Source of the DNA: Bacillota bacterium
GTDB taxonomy: Bacteria; Bacillota; Clostridia; Acetivibrionales; DTU013
Direction: 5' to 3'
NCBI GenBank assembly: GCA_023435305.1
Contig: JAEYRV010000045.1
Span: forward strand, 62,001-126,000
Length of the DNA: 64,000 nt
The translations under genes were made by a program, and so were the position numbers. Shown one piece after another: positions 7,622-15,411 of the stretch. The notes under the pieces were generated by a model. The model saw nothing but the letters and a program-made list of their open reading frames with translations, searched no databases and was not told the DNA's origin. The stretch's first letter is position 1. Each line of letters starts with the position of its first letter.

Positions 7622-9163
7622 TTATTCAAGCACTTCAGATTTCAAATACTCTTCGTTTTCTCTTCCTGCGCAGGCAAGTGTAAAAATAAAGGCGGTTCCC
7701 TCTCCCGGCTTGCTCTCGGCCCAGATGGTCTGTCCGTGTTCATTGATTATGTTCCTTGCGATGGCAAGGCCCAGGCCGGTGCCTGTCTTGTCGCGGCTCC
7801 TGGATTTGTCGGACTTGTAAAATCTGTCCCATATCATATCCAGTTCCTCCGGCTCGATCCCGATACCGGTATCTCCTACAGTCACTTCAGTCATATCCTT
7901 GTGTTTTTTTGTTTTCAGGCTTATCTTACCGCCGGCCGGCGTGAACTTGATTGCATTGTGCATCAAATTGTAAACCACTCGTTCTATTGCGTCCATATCG
8001 GCCTTTACCGGCATGTACTCCTCCTCGAAATCAGCATCGACGGTAAGCTCTTTCTCAAGAAGAAGCGATTCAAGCTTGATGACACATCTGCGCAGTAACT
8101 CATTAATATCAAAAACTGTCGGGTTGAGCTTTGTCTCTCCGGCCTCCATCCTTGCCAGATCCAGCAGATCATTTACAAGCCGGTTGAGTCTGTTTGTCTC
8201 GTCACGGACTATCGTCAGATAATGATCCTGCCTCTCCCTTGGTATCGTGCCGTCGAGGATACCTTCTATGAAGCCTCTGATCGATGTCATAGGCGTTCTC
8301 AGCTCATGGGAGACATTCGCAACGAAGCCCCTGCGCATCTCCTCAATATTCTGCAGTGCTGCCGCCATTTGATTGAAGGCTTTGGCAAGCTCGCCCACCT
8401 CATCTCTGGATTTTATGCTCACCCTTTTATCAAATTCACCGTTTGAGATCCTTGACGCGGCATATTTTATCTGCTTAAGAGGATTTGACAGTCTGACTGA
8501 AAAGAAATAAATCAGGACCACTGCAGCAGCCATTGCAACTGCTCCGGATAACGCAAAATACGTGAGCACCTTTATACGAACTGCCTTGACTTCCTCCACC
8601 GGAGTGTGGATATATATAAGGACCATGGTGTCATTTCCATTTGTCCCCTTATATTTAAATGACCGCGCTACCGTCAGCCATATGCTTCCATGCTCTGTGA
8701 AATACGGTTCCCTGAAAAATCCTCCGAAATCGCCCACGGTCCTGATGGTCGACTCTGACTGGACCAGCTTTGGCAGGTTGCTGTCCGGTACCTTTATATA
8801 ACCTGTTTCATCCTTATACTTGTTTGATATGAGCTGTGGTATGTCCCAATTTGTACGGAAAAGATAGCCGTCCTCACTCACTATCCATATATATGACTCG
8901 AAATAATTTCCATAGTTGACAAGGGAATCCCTCAACAGCAGCTCTGAGGCTGCAACATTGACATAGTCATTCAAGTCGAGCAGGTCAAGGTAGTTTTCAA
9001 ATACCCTGTTTACCCATGTTGCCGCAACCTCCAGCGTATTGGCTTTTTCCTCCGTTACATAATCATCGAGGAAGAAGTTCAGCATCACGCCTGCTATTGC
9101 AAATGCAACGATCAATATGAGTAGAAAAATGGCAATGAGCTTGCTGAATATCGTTTTGAACAT
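7622..9163 (-). CDS. Sensor histidine kinase, PhoR/ResE type
   Basis: The 513-residue membrane kinase has TM1 (about 10-32), an extracellular sensing domain (about 33-195), TM2 (about 198-221), HAMP (about 222-275), a HisKA domain with His286 in NVSHELRTPMTSIRG, and an HATPase domain with N box NLMHNAIKF, G1 GDTGIGI and G2 GTGLGLAIA. It should autophosphorylate on His286 and pass the phosphate to the regulator encoded immediately upstream. Its ATG overlaps the regulator stop by one base (TAATG), so translation is coupled. The signal is unknown. Confidence 0.9.
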   Translation of the reverse strand: MFKTIFSKLIAIFLLILIVAFAIAGVMLNFFLDDYVTEEKANTLEVAATWVNRVFENYLDLLDLNDYVNVAASELLLRDSLVNYGNYFESYIWIVSEDGYLFRTNWDIPQLISNKYKDETGYIKVPDSNLPKLVQSESTIRTVGDFGGFFREPYFTEHGSIWLTVARSFKYKGTNGNDTMVLIYIHTPVEEVKAVRIKVLTYFALSGAVAMAAAVVLIYFFSVRLSNPLKQIKYAASRISNGEFDKRVSIKSRDEVGELAKAFNQMAAALQNIEEMRRGFVANVSHELRTPMTSIRGFIEGILDGTIPRERQDHYLTIVRDETNRLNRLVNDLLDLARMEAGETKLNPTVFDINELLRRCVIKLESLLLEKELTVDADFEEEYMPVKADMDAIERVVYNLMHNAIKFTPAGGKISLKTKKHKDMTEVTVGDTGIGIEPEELDMIWDRFYKSDKSRSRDKTGTGLGLAIARNIINEHGQTIWAESKPGEGTAFIFTLACAGRENEEYLKSEVLE

Positions 9164-9849
9164 TATTTTACCTCGAACTTATATCCTACTCCCCACACTG
9201 TTTTCAGCTGCCATACCTGATCGGGGATGTCTATCTTCTCCCTCAGTCTTTTTATATGGACATCCACCGTCCTGCTGTCCCCATAAAAATCAAAGCCCCA
9301 CACATGCTCCAGGAGCTGCTCTCTCGTAAATACCTTGTTCGGATTTGAGGCAAGGAAAAACAACAGTTCCAGTTCCTTTGGCGGAAGCTCCAGGTCCTTG
9401 CCGTTCAGTTTGACCACATATGTCGTCTTATTGATGACCAGATTCGGGAAAACGATCTCCCGGACATCGAACTCCTTGCGTTCATACCTTCTGAGCACAG
9501 CCTTCACCCTTGCAACCAGCTCTTTGGGTTCAAAAGGCTTGACCATATAATCATCCGCGCCCAGTTCCAGCCCCAGCACCTTGTCAAAGGTCTCTCCCTT
9601 GGCAGTTAGCATAATGATCGGTATATTGCTTATCTTTCTTATTTCCCTGCATACCTGCCAACCGTCTATCCCGGGCAGCATAATGTCGAGGATGACTATA
9701 TGGGGGGCCGATTCTCCAAAGGCATCGAGTCCGCTCCTGCCGTTGTATACCGTCAGGACTTCGTAACCCTCCTTCTCAAGGTAAAGCCTGATGAGTTCGC
9801 ATATATTTATATCATCATCGATTACAAGCACCTTGCTCTTACCGCTCAT
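9163..9849 (-). CDS. Response regulator, OmpR/PhoB family
   Basis: The 228-residue protein has a receiver domain (5-118) with acidic pocket Asp11/Asp12, phosphoacceptor Asp55 (IVILDIMLPG) and Lys in MVKPFEPKE, and a C-terminal winged helix (about 130-226; VDVHIKRLREKI recognition helix). The ATG at 9849 is chosen over an upstream TTG because GGGGGAAG lies at the right distance. It is the first gene of a two-gene operon with the kinase. DNA targets are not visible; neighbouring htrA is a candidate by proximity only. Confidence 0.9.
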   Translation of the reverse strand: MSGKSKVLVIDDDINICELIRLYLEKEGYEVLTVYNGRSGLDAFGESAPHIVILDIMLPGIDGWQVCREIRKISNIPIIMLTAKGETFDKVLGLELGADDYMVKPFEPKELVARVKAVLRRYERKEFDVREIVFPNLVINKTTYVVKLNGKDLELPPKELELLFFLASNPNKVFTREQLLEHVWGFDFYGDSRTVDVHIKRLREKIDIPDQVWQLKTVWGVGYKFEVK

Positions 9850-9992
9850 TATGTCTTCCCCCAATCATTTTCATTATGACAAAGTCAGGCCGCGGTTTTA
9901 TGCAATGCTGACCTTACCATAATAATATCACTATAACTTGACAACCAACAACATTAAAAATGTTAACAATATGAAAACATTTATTCAAAAAA

Positions 9993-10021
9993 TATCAAAA
10001 AGATTGCCCGTTCAGGCAACC
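9993..10021 (-). terminator. trp operon terminator
   Basis: GGTTGCC and GGCAATC form a 7-bp stem (one G-U pair) around a 6-base loop, followed on the minus strand by TTTTT and then more T. It lies about 20 bases after the trpF stop and closes the operon without trpBA. Confidence 0.75.
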
Positions 10022-10041
10022 TTTCCAACATTTCAAAATAA

Positions 10042-10668
10042 TCATATTCTTGCTGCGTTTATGAACTCACTGACCAACTGTTCACTCTTTTCACCATTTT
10101 TCTCAACCCCGCTGCTCGTGTCTACTGCATAGGGGGATAATACAGCTATCGCCTCTCTGACATTTCCCGCCGACAAACCGCCGGCCAAAACTATCGGCAG
10201 ACCGTGATCCAGCCCTGATACAAGGTTCCAGTCAAAACATTTGCCGGTCCCCCCATGACTGCCGGCAGAAAACGTATCAAACAATATCTTGTCGGCTCCG
10301 AAAGAAGAAATATGCGATTTATCCGGCATATGCCCGGGGCCCACGCGAAATGCCTTCCATATTTCCGTACCTGGTCTCACCATAGAACGCAGCTGCTTTA
10401 TATAACCGGGGTCTTCGTCTCCGTGCAGCTGCAGAACATCCAGCCCTGCCATATCAGCTGCGGCGGCGACATACCCGAGATCGGAATTCACAAATACTCC
10501 TACCTTGTTTATACTTGCACAGAGTCCTTCAGCAAGACATGCAGCCTGTTCCGGAGTCACCTGCCGCCTGAAGCTGGTAAAAACGAAGCCTACGTAATCA
10601 GGCAGGTATTTATTGAGAATCTCAATCTCTTTACTGGTTGTTATCCCACATATTTTTATCTTTGTCAT
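10042..10668 (-). CDS. trpF: Phosphoribosylanthranilate isomerase
   Basis: The 208-residue TIM barrel carries family motifs KICGI at the N-terminus (catalytic Cys), GFVF, QLHGDE (catalytic Asp on the barrel), and LAGGLSAGNV for phosphate binding. It converts N-(5-phosphoribosyl)anthranilate to CdRP in tryptophan synthesis. The ATG at 10668 overlaps the trpC stop as ATGA, with GGAG six bases upstream inside trpC, so translation is coupled. It is the last gene of trpEGDCF; a terminator follows and no trpB or trpA is present. Confidence 0.95.
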   Translation of the reverse strand: MTKIKICGITTSKEIEILNKYLPDYVGFVFTSFRRQVTPEQAACLAEGLCASINKVGVFVNSDLGYVAAAADMAGLDVLQLHGDEDPGYIKQLRSMVRPGTEIWKAFRVGPGHMPDKSHISSFGADKILFDTFSAGSHGGTGKCFDWNLVSGLDHGLPIVLAGGLSAGNVREAIAVLSPYAVDTSSGVEKNGEKSEQLVSEFINAARI

Positions 10669-11450
10669 ACACATCTCCACAGCTCTCTTATTTTGTTCTG
10701 AACAGAACCTGCCCTCATCAGCGTTTCCCCGACCAGTACGGCATCTGCTCCTATACTCCGCAGATAGTCCATGTCTTCGGCTGTTTTTATCCCGCTCTCG
10801 CTTACAACGATTCTGTCGCTGGGAATGCTGCGGATTAGCCTTTCTGTAGTTTCAATGTCGGTTTCGAAGGTCCTCAGGTCCCTGTTGTTTATTCCGATGA
10901 TTTTGGCTCCGGCTGCTATCGCACGGGCCGATTCTTCTTCATTGTGCACTTCAACGAGACACTGCATGCCAAGTATTCCCGACACTATCAGCATTTTTTT
11001 GAGAAGATCGTCTGAAAGCACCGAAACGATAAGCAAAACTGCGTCAGCACCAAGATATCTTGATTGGTATATCTGCCACAGATCGATAATAAAATCCTTG
11101 CGCAGCACAGGCACCGGGACAGACTGTCTGACCCTGACAAGATAGCTGTCATCACCTAGAAAAAAAACCTTCTCAGTAATGACCGATACAGCCTGCACCC
11201 CGGAATTCACATACTCTCTTGCGATAACTGCGGCATCAAACTCATCACAGATTACGCCGGCTGATGGCGATGCTTTCTTGACTTCAGCGATAATTGCAAG
11301 TCCGTCCGTCTTTCTCAGCACCCCCGAAAAATCCAGCGGTCTGTGCAATCCTCCCCCTTTTATCTTCTGCTTCCAGCCTTCGACAGATATCTGCTGCATT
11401 TCGTACTGCAGTCTTTCTCTTTTTTTCTCAATTATGTCATCGAGGATCAT
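10665..11450 (-). CDS. trpC: Indole-3-glycerol phosphate synthase
   Basis: The 261-residue TIM barrel contains the IGPS hallmarks VKKASPSAG (catalytic Lys), LRKDFIID (catalytic Lys), VEVHNEEE, IGINNRDLRTF and VSESGI. It closes the indole ring from CdRP. Length is normal for a monofunctional enzyme. The ATG overlaps the trpD stop by four bases (ATGA) and its own stop overlaps trpF the same way, so the last three genes are tightly coupled. Confidence 0.96.
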   Translation of the reverse strand: MILDDIIEKKRERLQYEMQQISVEGWKQKIKGGGLHRPLDFSGVLRKTDGLAIIAEVKKASPSAGVICDEFDAAVIAREYVNSGVQAVSVITEKVFFLGDDSYLVRVRQSVPVPVLRKDFIIDLWQIYQSRYLGADAVLLIVSVLSDDLLKKMLIVSGILGMQCLVEVHNEEESARAIAAGAKIIGINNRDLRTFETDIETTERLIRSIPSDRIVVSESGIKTAEDMDYLRSIGADAVLVGETLMRAGSVQNKIRELWRCV

Positions 11451-12496
11451 GCCGATACCTCCCCTTTCCTGACGATGGCATTCGTAAATGCAGCCAGTTC
11501 CTTCAGCTTTGCAGCTGCCCTTCCTGAATCTATCATGTCGGCAGCAATCAATGTTCCTTCCTTGATGTCTGCAGCCAGCTTCGCCACATAAATGGCTGCT
11601 GCTGCATTGATTATCACAATATCCCGGGGAGCGCCTTTTTCGCCTGCCAGGACTGATGATATTATTCCGGCATTATGTGCGGCATCACCACCTGCAATAT
11701 CCTTCAGGTCCGACTTTGCCATCCCGAAGTCAGCCGGTTCTATACAATACTCTGTAATGATGCCATCCTTCAGTTCAGCGACCTTTGTCCGACCTGTAAT
11801 AGTTATTTCATCGAGTCCGTCTCTGCCATGTACTACAAGTGCTCTTTCGGCTCCAAGCTGTCTCAGCGCTTCCGCCATGGAGTATACCATATCTCCGTCA
11901 TATACCCCCAGGAGCTGTCCCTTTGCATCAGCCGGATTTGTAAGCGGACCAAGAATATTGAAAACAGTTTTGATCCCCAGTTCTCTTCTTACGCCTGCCG
12001 CATGCTTCATGGATTGATGGAAAAGCTGTGCAAACATGAAGCCCACACCAACCTGCTCCATACACTCTCCGACCTGGGATGGGTTCAATGTGATATTGAC
12101 TCCCAACGCTTCCAATACATCAGCACTCCCACTTTTGCCTGACATGGCCCTGTTCCCGTGCTTTGCGATCTTTGCCCCTGCGGCGGCTGCTATGATTGCA
12201 GCCGCAGTCGAAATATTGAAAGTCCCGGCTCCATCGCCTCCGGTCCCACAGGTATCAATGCAGTAGTCCAGGCTGTGCCGCACTTTTGCAGCCTTGCTCC
12301 TCATAGCTTTTGCAAATCCGACAATTTCCTCTGCCGTGCTCTCTCTGAAACTCAGTGCAGTCAGAAATCCTGCTGTCTGAGACGCAGAAGCGCCGCCGCT
12401 CATAATACAGTCCATTACCTCTGCTGCTTCCTGCCCGGACAGTACCTTTCCGGCTACAAGTGTCTCCAATGCCGATCTCATAATACTCATACTCAT
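11447..12496 (-). CDS. trpD: Anthranilate phosphoribosyltransferase
   Basis: The 349-residue enzyme shows the PRPP and Mg sites GTGGDGAGTFNIST and KHGNRAMSGKSGSADVLEALG, and VHGRDGLDEI. It joins anthranilate to PRPP. The ATG at 12496 follows AGGAG. That Shine-Dalgarno sequence is the last member of an eleven-triplet array matching a TRAP-binding site, so translation of trpD, and through ATGA coupling trpC and trpF, is probably repressed when tryptophan is abundant. It is separated from trpG by 114 bases, most of them this array. Confidence 0.96.
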   Translation of the reverse strand: MSMSIMRSALETLVAGKVLSGQEAAEVMDCIMSGGASASQTAGFLTALSFRESTAEEIVGFAKAMRSKAAKVRHSLDYCIDTCGTGGDGAGTFNISTAAAIIAAAAGAKIAKHGNRAMSGKSGSADVLEALGVNITLNPSQVGECMEQVGVGFMFAQLFHQSMKHAAGVRRELGIKTVFNILGPLTNPADAKGQLLGVYDGDMVYSMAEALRQLGAERALVVHGRDGLDEITITGRTKVAELKDGIITEYCIEPADFGMAKSDLKDIAGGDAAHNAGIISSVLAGEKGAPRDIVIINAAAAIYVAKLAADIKEGTLIAADMIDSGRAAAKLKELAAFTNAIVRKGEVSA

Positions 12497-12500
12497 CTGT

Positions 12501-12553
12501 CTCCTCTCGTCTATTCTCGTCTCCGCTCGTCTGATTACTCCTCATCTAATCTC
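12501..12553 (-). promoter_or_regulatory. Predicted TRAP-binding site overlapping the trpD ribosome-binding site
   Basis: Read on the mRNA strand, eleven triplets begin every 5 nt exactly. In order from 12553 down to 12501 they are GAG, UAG, GAG, GUA, CAG, GAG, GAG, GAG, UAG, GAG, GAG. Nine fit the (G/U)AG consensus; the two exceptions are adjacent (12531-12538). The final GAG is part of the AGGAG ribosome site four bases before the trpD ATG. TRAP is an 11-subunit ring binding one triplet per subunit and blocks ribosome access at genes such as trpG in Bacillus subtilis. The match in number, spacing and position is visible; TRAP itself is not encoded in this window. Confidence 0.85.
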
Positions 12554-12610
12554 GTGATAACAATGCGATTCAAATATTCTATGATGCGAGGCAGTATCCA
12601 TCTCTCCTCG

Positions 12611-13177
12611 TCATATTTGCAGGAAATTGCTCAATATATCGGCTCCGTTGGGTGTTAGTATCGATTCGGGATGGAATTGTATCCCGTATATCTCATATTC
12701 CTTATGCTTGAGTCCCATTATCAATCCATCCTCTGTAAGCGCTGTGATCCGGAGTATTTCCGGCAATGTATCTCTGTCGACGACCAGCGAGTGATATCGT
12801 CCTGCGATGATCTCTCCCGGCAGACCGTCAAATATCCTGCATCCGGGCATCAAAGCTATTTTTGATGCCTTGCCGTGAACAAGCTGCGGAGCATGCACCA
12901 CCTTTCCCCCGAAAGCCTCGCCTATTGCCTGATGTCCAAGACAGACACCCAATACTGGTATCGTTGCTCCAAGCGTTCTTGCTGTATCGATTGAAATACC
13001 TGCTGCCGATGGAAAGCACGGCCCGGGCGATATGATTATGTGGCTTGGCTTTTTCGCAGCAACACCCTCAACCGTCAGTTCGTCATTCCTGTATACCTCG
13101 GCATTATGCCCCATTGCGCATATACATTGATAGAGGTTGTATGTGAAGGAATCATAATTATCTATTATCAGGATCAT
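12611..13177 (-). CDS. trpG: Anthranilate synthase component II (glutamine amidotransferase)
   Basis: The 188-residue class I amidotransferase has the nucleophile Cys79 in GVCLGHQAIGEAFGG, the oxyanion region SPGPCFPSAAG, and the His/Glu pair in QFHPESI. It supplies ammonia to TrpE and may also serve PabB, as in many Gram-positives. The ATG at 13177 overlaps the trpE stop as ATGA, so the two subunits are made together. The 3' side leads to the TRAP-like array before trpD. Confidence 0.95.
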   Translation of the reverse strand: MILIIDNYDSFTYNLYQCICAMGHNAEVYRNDELTVEGVAAKKPSHIIISPGPCFPSAAGISIDTARTLGATIPVLGVCLGHQAIGEAFGGKVVHAPQLVHGKASKIALMPGCRIFDGLPGEIIAGRYHSLVVDRDTLPEILRITALTEDGLIMGLKHKEYEIYGIQFHPESILTPNGADILSNFLQI

Positions 13178-14661
13178 ACAATCATCTCCCCCTCTTCTAC
13201 AGCCTTTATCAAAGCCATTGCCTTGTTCATCGACTCCTCGTATTCCGTCTCCGGGACCGAATCAGCCACTATTCCGCATCCGGCCTGAACATATGCATAC
13301 CCATCCTTGAAAAGTAATGTCCGGATCGTGATACAGCTGTCCAGATCGCCATTGAAGCTCATGTAGCCCACAGCGCCGCCATATTGGCATCTTTTGGCGG
13401 TCTCAAGCTCATCGATTATTTCCATCGCTCTGATCTTTGGAGCCCCTGAAAGAGTACCTGCCGGCAATACAGCACTCAGCGCGTCAAAGGACGAGGAGCC
13501 CTCTCTCAGCTCTCCGCTGATATTGCTGACAATATGCATAACATGGGAGAACCTCTCCACATGCATGAGTGAGTCGACCTTGACAGTACCCGGCTTTGAT
13601 ACCTTTCCCAGGTCATTCCTGCCCAGATCCACCAGCATTATGTGCTCTGCCCTCTCTTTTTCATCATCCAGCAGCTCGTTTTCCAGCTGCATATCCTGTA
13701 TTTCATCAGCCCCTCTTTTTCTCGTGCCTGCGATGGGACATGTTTCAACTCTTTTGCCTTCGACCCTGACAAGCATTTCAGGCGAAGAACCTGCAAGAGT
13801 ATAGTTGTCGAACTTCAGGTAATACATATACGGGCCGGGGTTTATAGTTCTCAGGGCACGGTAGGCATTGAGAGGTTCACATTTTGTTTTTATTTGCAGT
13901 CTCTGTGAGAGCACGACCTGAAAAATGTCCCCGTTGCGGATGTATTCCCTTGCAATCTGCACATTCCTGCAGAACTGCTCGTGACTGATATTGCTTTCAA
14001 ACTCCAGAACCTTTTTCACAGCCGGAGCCTTGCGGATCATGCTTTCATCGAGTATTCTCCTGCCCGCTCTTATTTCCTCATAGATCTCATTGATCCTGGC
14101 GGCGGCAGTCCTGTAGCTCCGCTCGACAGAACCGGCATCCACATGTATGTTTACAATGATATGGAGTTTGTGCCTGTAGTGGTCGAATGCGATGATTTCA
14201 TCCATGAACATGAAATGCAGCTCAGGTATGCCTATATCGTCCGATGGAATATCAGGGAGCTTTTCAAAATAACGCGCGGTATCATATCCAAAGAAACCGA
14301 CTGCTCCTCCGTTGAATCTAGGCAGGCCTTTTACCGGTGCTCCGTTGTATTTCGGCATGAGCTGCTTCATGACTTCAAACGGGTTGTTTTCCAGTGTTTC
14401 ACTTCTCCCGCCGCGGTATATCAGCTCTGTCCTTTTTCCGCTGCCCTTCACTATCAGAAAGGGATTTCTGCCGATAAAGGAATACCTGCCCCATTTTTCT
14501 CCCCCTTCGACGCTCTCAAGCAAAAAGCAGCAATCGCTGCGGCACAGGCATTTAAAAATGCTTATGGGGGTCTCTGTGTCGGCATACGCTTCAAATGACA
14601 CCGGCACTATACTGTAATCCTTTGCAAGCTGTTGCACCTGATCGATTTTGGGATAATACAT
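13174..14661 (-). CDS. trpE: Anthranilate synthase component I
   Basis: The 495-residue chorismate-utilising enzyme has the tryptophan feedback motif LLES (residues 47-50), a catalytic domain with GDIFQVVLSQRL, the PAGTLSGAPKIRAMEIIDELE signature and CGIVADSVPETEYEE. It makes anthranilate from chorismate with TrpG. GGAGGATCGAAA precedes the ATG; this ribosome site is the 3' arm of a 7-bp hairpin. Upstream are an 11-triplet TRAP-like array and a consensus promoter. The intact LLES motif suggests enzyme inhibition by tryptophan adds to RNA-level control. Confidence 0.96.
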   Translation of the reverse strand: MYYPKIDQVQQLAKDYSIVPVSFEAYADTETPISIFKCLCRSDCCFLLESVEGGEKWGRYSFIGRNPFLIVKGSGKRTELIYRGGRSETLENNPFEVMKQLMPKYNGAPVKGLPRFNGGAVGFFGYDTARYFEKLPDIPSDDIGIPELHFMFMDEIIAFDHYRHKLHIIVNIHVDAGSVERSYRTAAARINEIYEEIRAGRRILDESMIRKAPAVKKVLEFESNISHEQFCRNVQIAREYIRNGDIFQVVLSQRLQIKTKCEPLNAYRALRTINPGPYMYYLKFDNYTLAGSSPEMLVRVEGKRVETCPIAGTRKRGADEIQDMQLENELLDDEKERAEHIMLVDLGRNDLGKVSKPGTVKVDSLMHVERFSHVMHIVSNISGELREGSSSFDALSAVLPAGTLSGAPKIRAMEIIDELETAKRCQYGGAVGYMSFNGDLDSCITIRTLLFKDGYAYVQAGCGIVADSVPETEYEESMNKAMALIKAVEEGEMIV

Positions 14662-14669
14662 TTTCGATC

Positions 14670-14690
14670 CTCCTTCTTATTTGGAAGGAG
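14670..14690 (-). promoter_or_regulatory. Hairpin sequestering the trpE Shine-Dalgarno sequence
   Basis: On the mRNA, CUCCUUC and GAAGGAG form a perfect 7-bp stem with a 7-nt loop. The 3' arm contains the GAAGGAG ribosome site eight bases before the trpE ATG. In B. subtilis, TRAP binding promotes a similar trpE hairpin that blocks translation. The adjoining CUCAUUCUCU could instead pair with AGAGAUGAG at the 3' end of the triplet array, one base bulged, opening the site when TRAP is absent; this switch is inferred. Confidence 0.7.
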
Positions 14691-14757
14691 AGAATGAGAA
14701 AGAACTGCACCCCCATAATTCACGGCAGTGCTGCTCCTATAAGGAATATGGTCCAGC

Positions 14758-14810
14758 CTCATCTCTGCTCTTCTCTGCTATTCACATCTCATCTCAACTA
14801 AACTCTGCTA
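14758..14810 (-). promoter_or_regulatory. Predicted TRAP-binding site in the trpE leader
   Basis: On the mRNA strand eleven triplets occur with exactly 2-nt spacers. From 14810 down to 14758 they are UAG, GAG, UAG, GAG, GAG, GUG, UAG, GAG, GAG, GAG, GAG. Ten are canonical and one is GUG. Spacers are CA, UU, UU, AU, AU, AA, CA, AA, CA, AU, close to the A/U-rich preference known for TRAP. The array is about 35 nt from the predicted transcription start. It is flanked by near-complementary UGGACCAG and CUGGACCA arms. The count and period match the 11-mer TRAP ring. Confidence 0.9.
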
Positions 14811-14849
14811 TTCTGGTCCATCTGTTCAGATAACTTGTAATTTTATGAA

Positions 14850-14878
14850 ATTATAACATGGTTTATCAGCGTATGCAA
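14850..14878 (-). promoter_or_regulatory. trp operon promoter
   Basis: The minus strand reads TTGCAT (-35, 14873-14878), a 17-base spacer, then TATAAT (-10, 14850-14855), a near-consensus housekeeping promoter. Transcription should start near 14843 and give a leader of about 180 nt before trpE. Confidence 0.8.
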
Positions 14879-15016
14879 GTGAACGATGCGGTTCTTTGCA
14901 GAAATTCAACGGAACCTCAGTGGAGTGTGAATTACAAAAGTAATCACTCCCGCAGTGTCACTAACTTAATTTTGTGGATCCACATATAGAATTTCTCCTT
15001 TTGAATTTTTTCTTAC
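14879..15016. other. Intergenic region upstream of the trp promoter
   Basis: No gene is visible. A plus-strand hairpin at about 14921-14949 pairs GGAGTG and ATTAC (3-base bulge) with GTAATCACTCC around AAAA. No T-run follows, so it is not a clear terminator. Confidence 0.3.
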
Positions 15017-15246
15017 CTGGATGAATTTTCAAGTAGGGGCAGCTCATCTCAGTCAAACTGGATGAATTTTCAAGTAGGGGCAGCTCACCTCAGTCAAACT
15101 GGATGAAATTTCAAGTAGGGGCAGCTCGCCTCAGTCAAACTGGATGAATTTTCAAGTAGGGGCAGCTCACCTCAGTCAAACTGGATGAATTTTCAAGTAG
15201 GACAGCTCATCTCAGTCAAACTGGATGAATTTTCAAGTAGGGGCAG
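15017..15246. repeat. 41-bp tandem repeat array (five full units and one partial)
   Basis: Units start at 15017, 15058, 15099, 15140 and 15181, with a 26-base partial unit at 15221-15246. Each begins CTGGATGAATTTTCAAGTAG and continues with GGGCAGCTC and CTCAGTCAAA. Units differ by one to three substitutions; the fifth is one base shorter. Contiguous copies with no unique spacers exclude CRISPR. The unit's first 25 bases recur inverted and diverged at 15338-15361, which suggests transposase-binding repeats of an insertion sequence end. Confidence 0.85.
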
Positions 15247-15337
15247 GAAAACCGCTTGTTTTATTGTAAATATTACATGTTTAGGAGACATAAATGAGGT
15301 TATCCTGCATTATGTCACCATTGTACAACAAAATTGT

Positions 15338-15361
15338 TGCCCCTAATTGAAAAATCATCCA
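15338..15361. repeat. Inverted, diverged copy of the 41-bp repeat core
   Basis: TGCCCCTAATTGAAAAATCA and the following TCC match the reverse complement of the array unit start with about two substitutions. With the array it forms facing outward ends about 90 bp apart, as two insertion-sequence termini would. No transposase gene remains. Confidence 0.6.
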
Positions 15362-15411
15362 AGTTGATTTTGCAAACGTATCAGAGTCCAAAGAAGACAG
15401 GAGGATAACGA

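Noticed and set aside
12255..12545. A 96-codon Arg/Glu-rich frame upstream of trpD
   Set aside because: It overlaps trpD in another frame, and its codons come from the GAG/UAG triplet array.
13981..14598. A 205-codon plus-strand frame
   Set aside because: Antisense shadow of trpE, with no ribosome site.
14662..14850. T-box riboswitch or leader peptide controlling trpE
   Set aside because: No GGTGGNACCNCG motif and no short frame with clustered Trp codons is present; the triplet array explains the leader better.
15017..15246. CRISPR array
   Set aside because: The 41-bp units are contiguous and identical along their whole length; there are no unique spacers and no cas genes.
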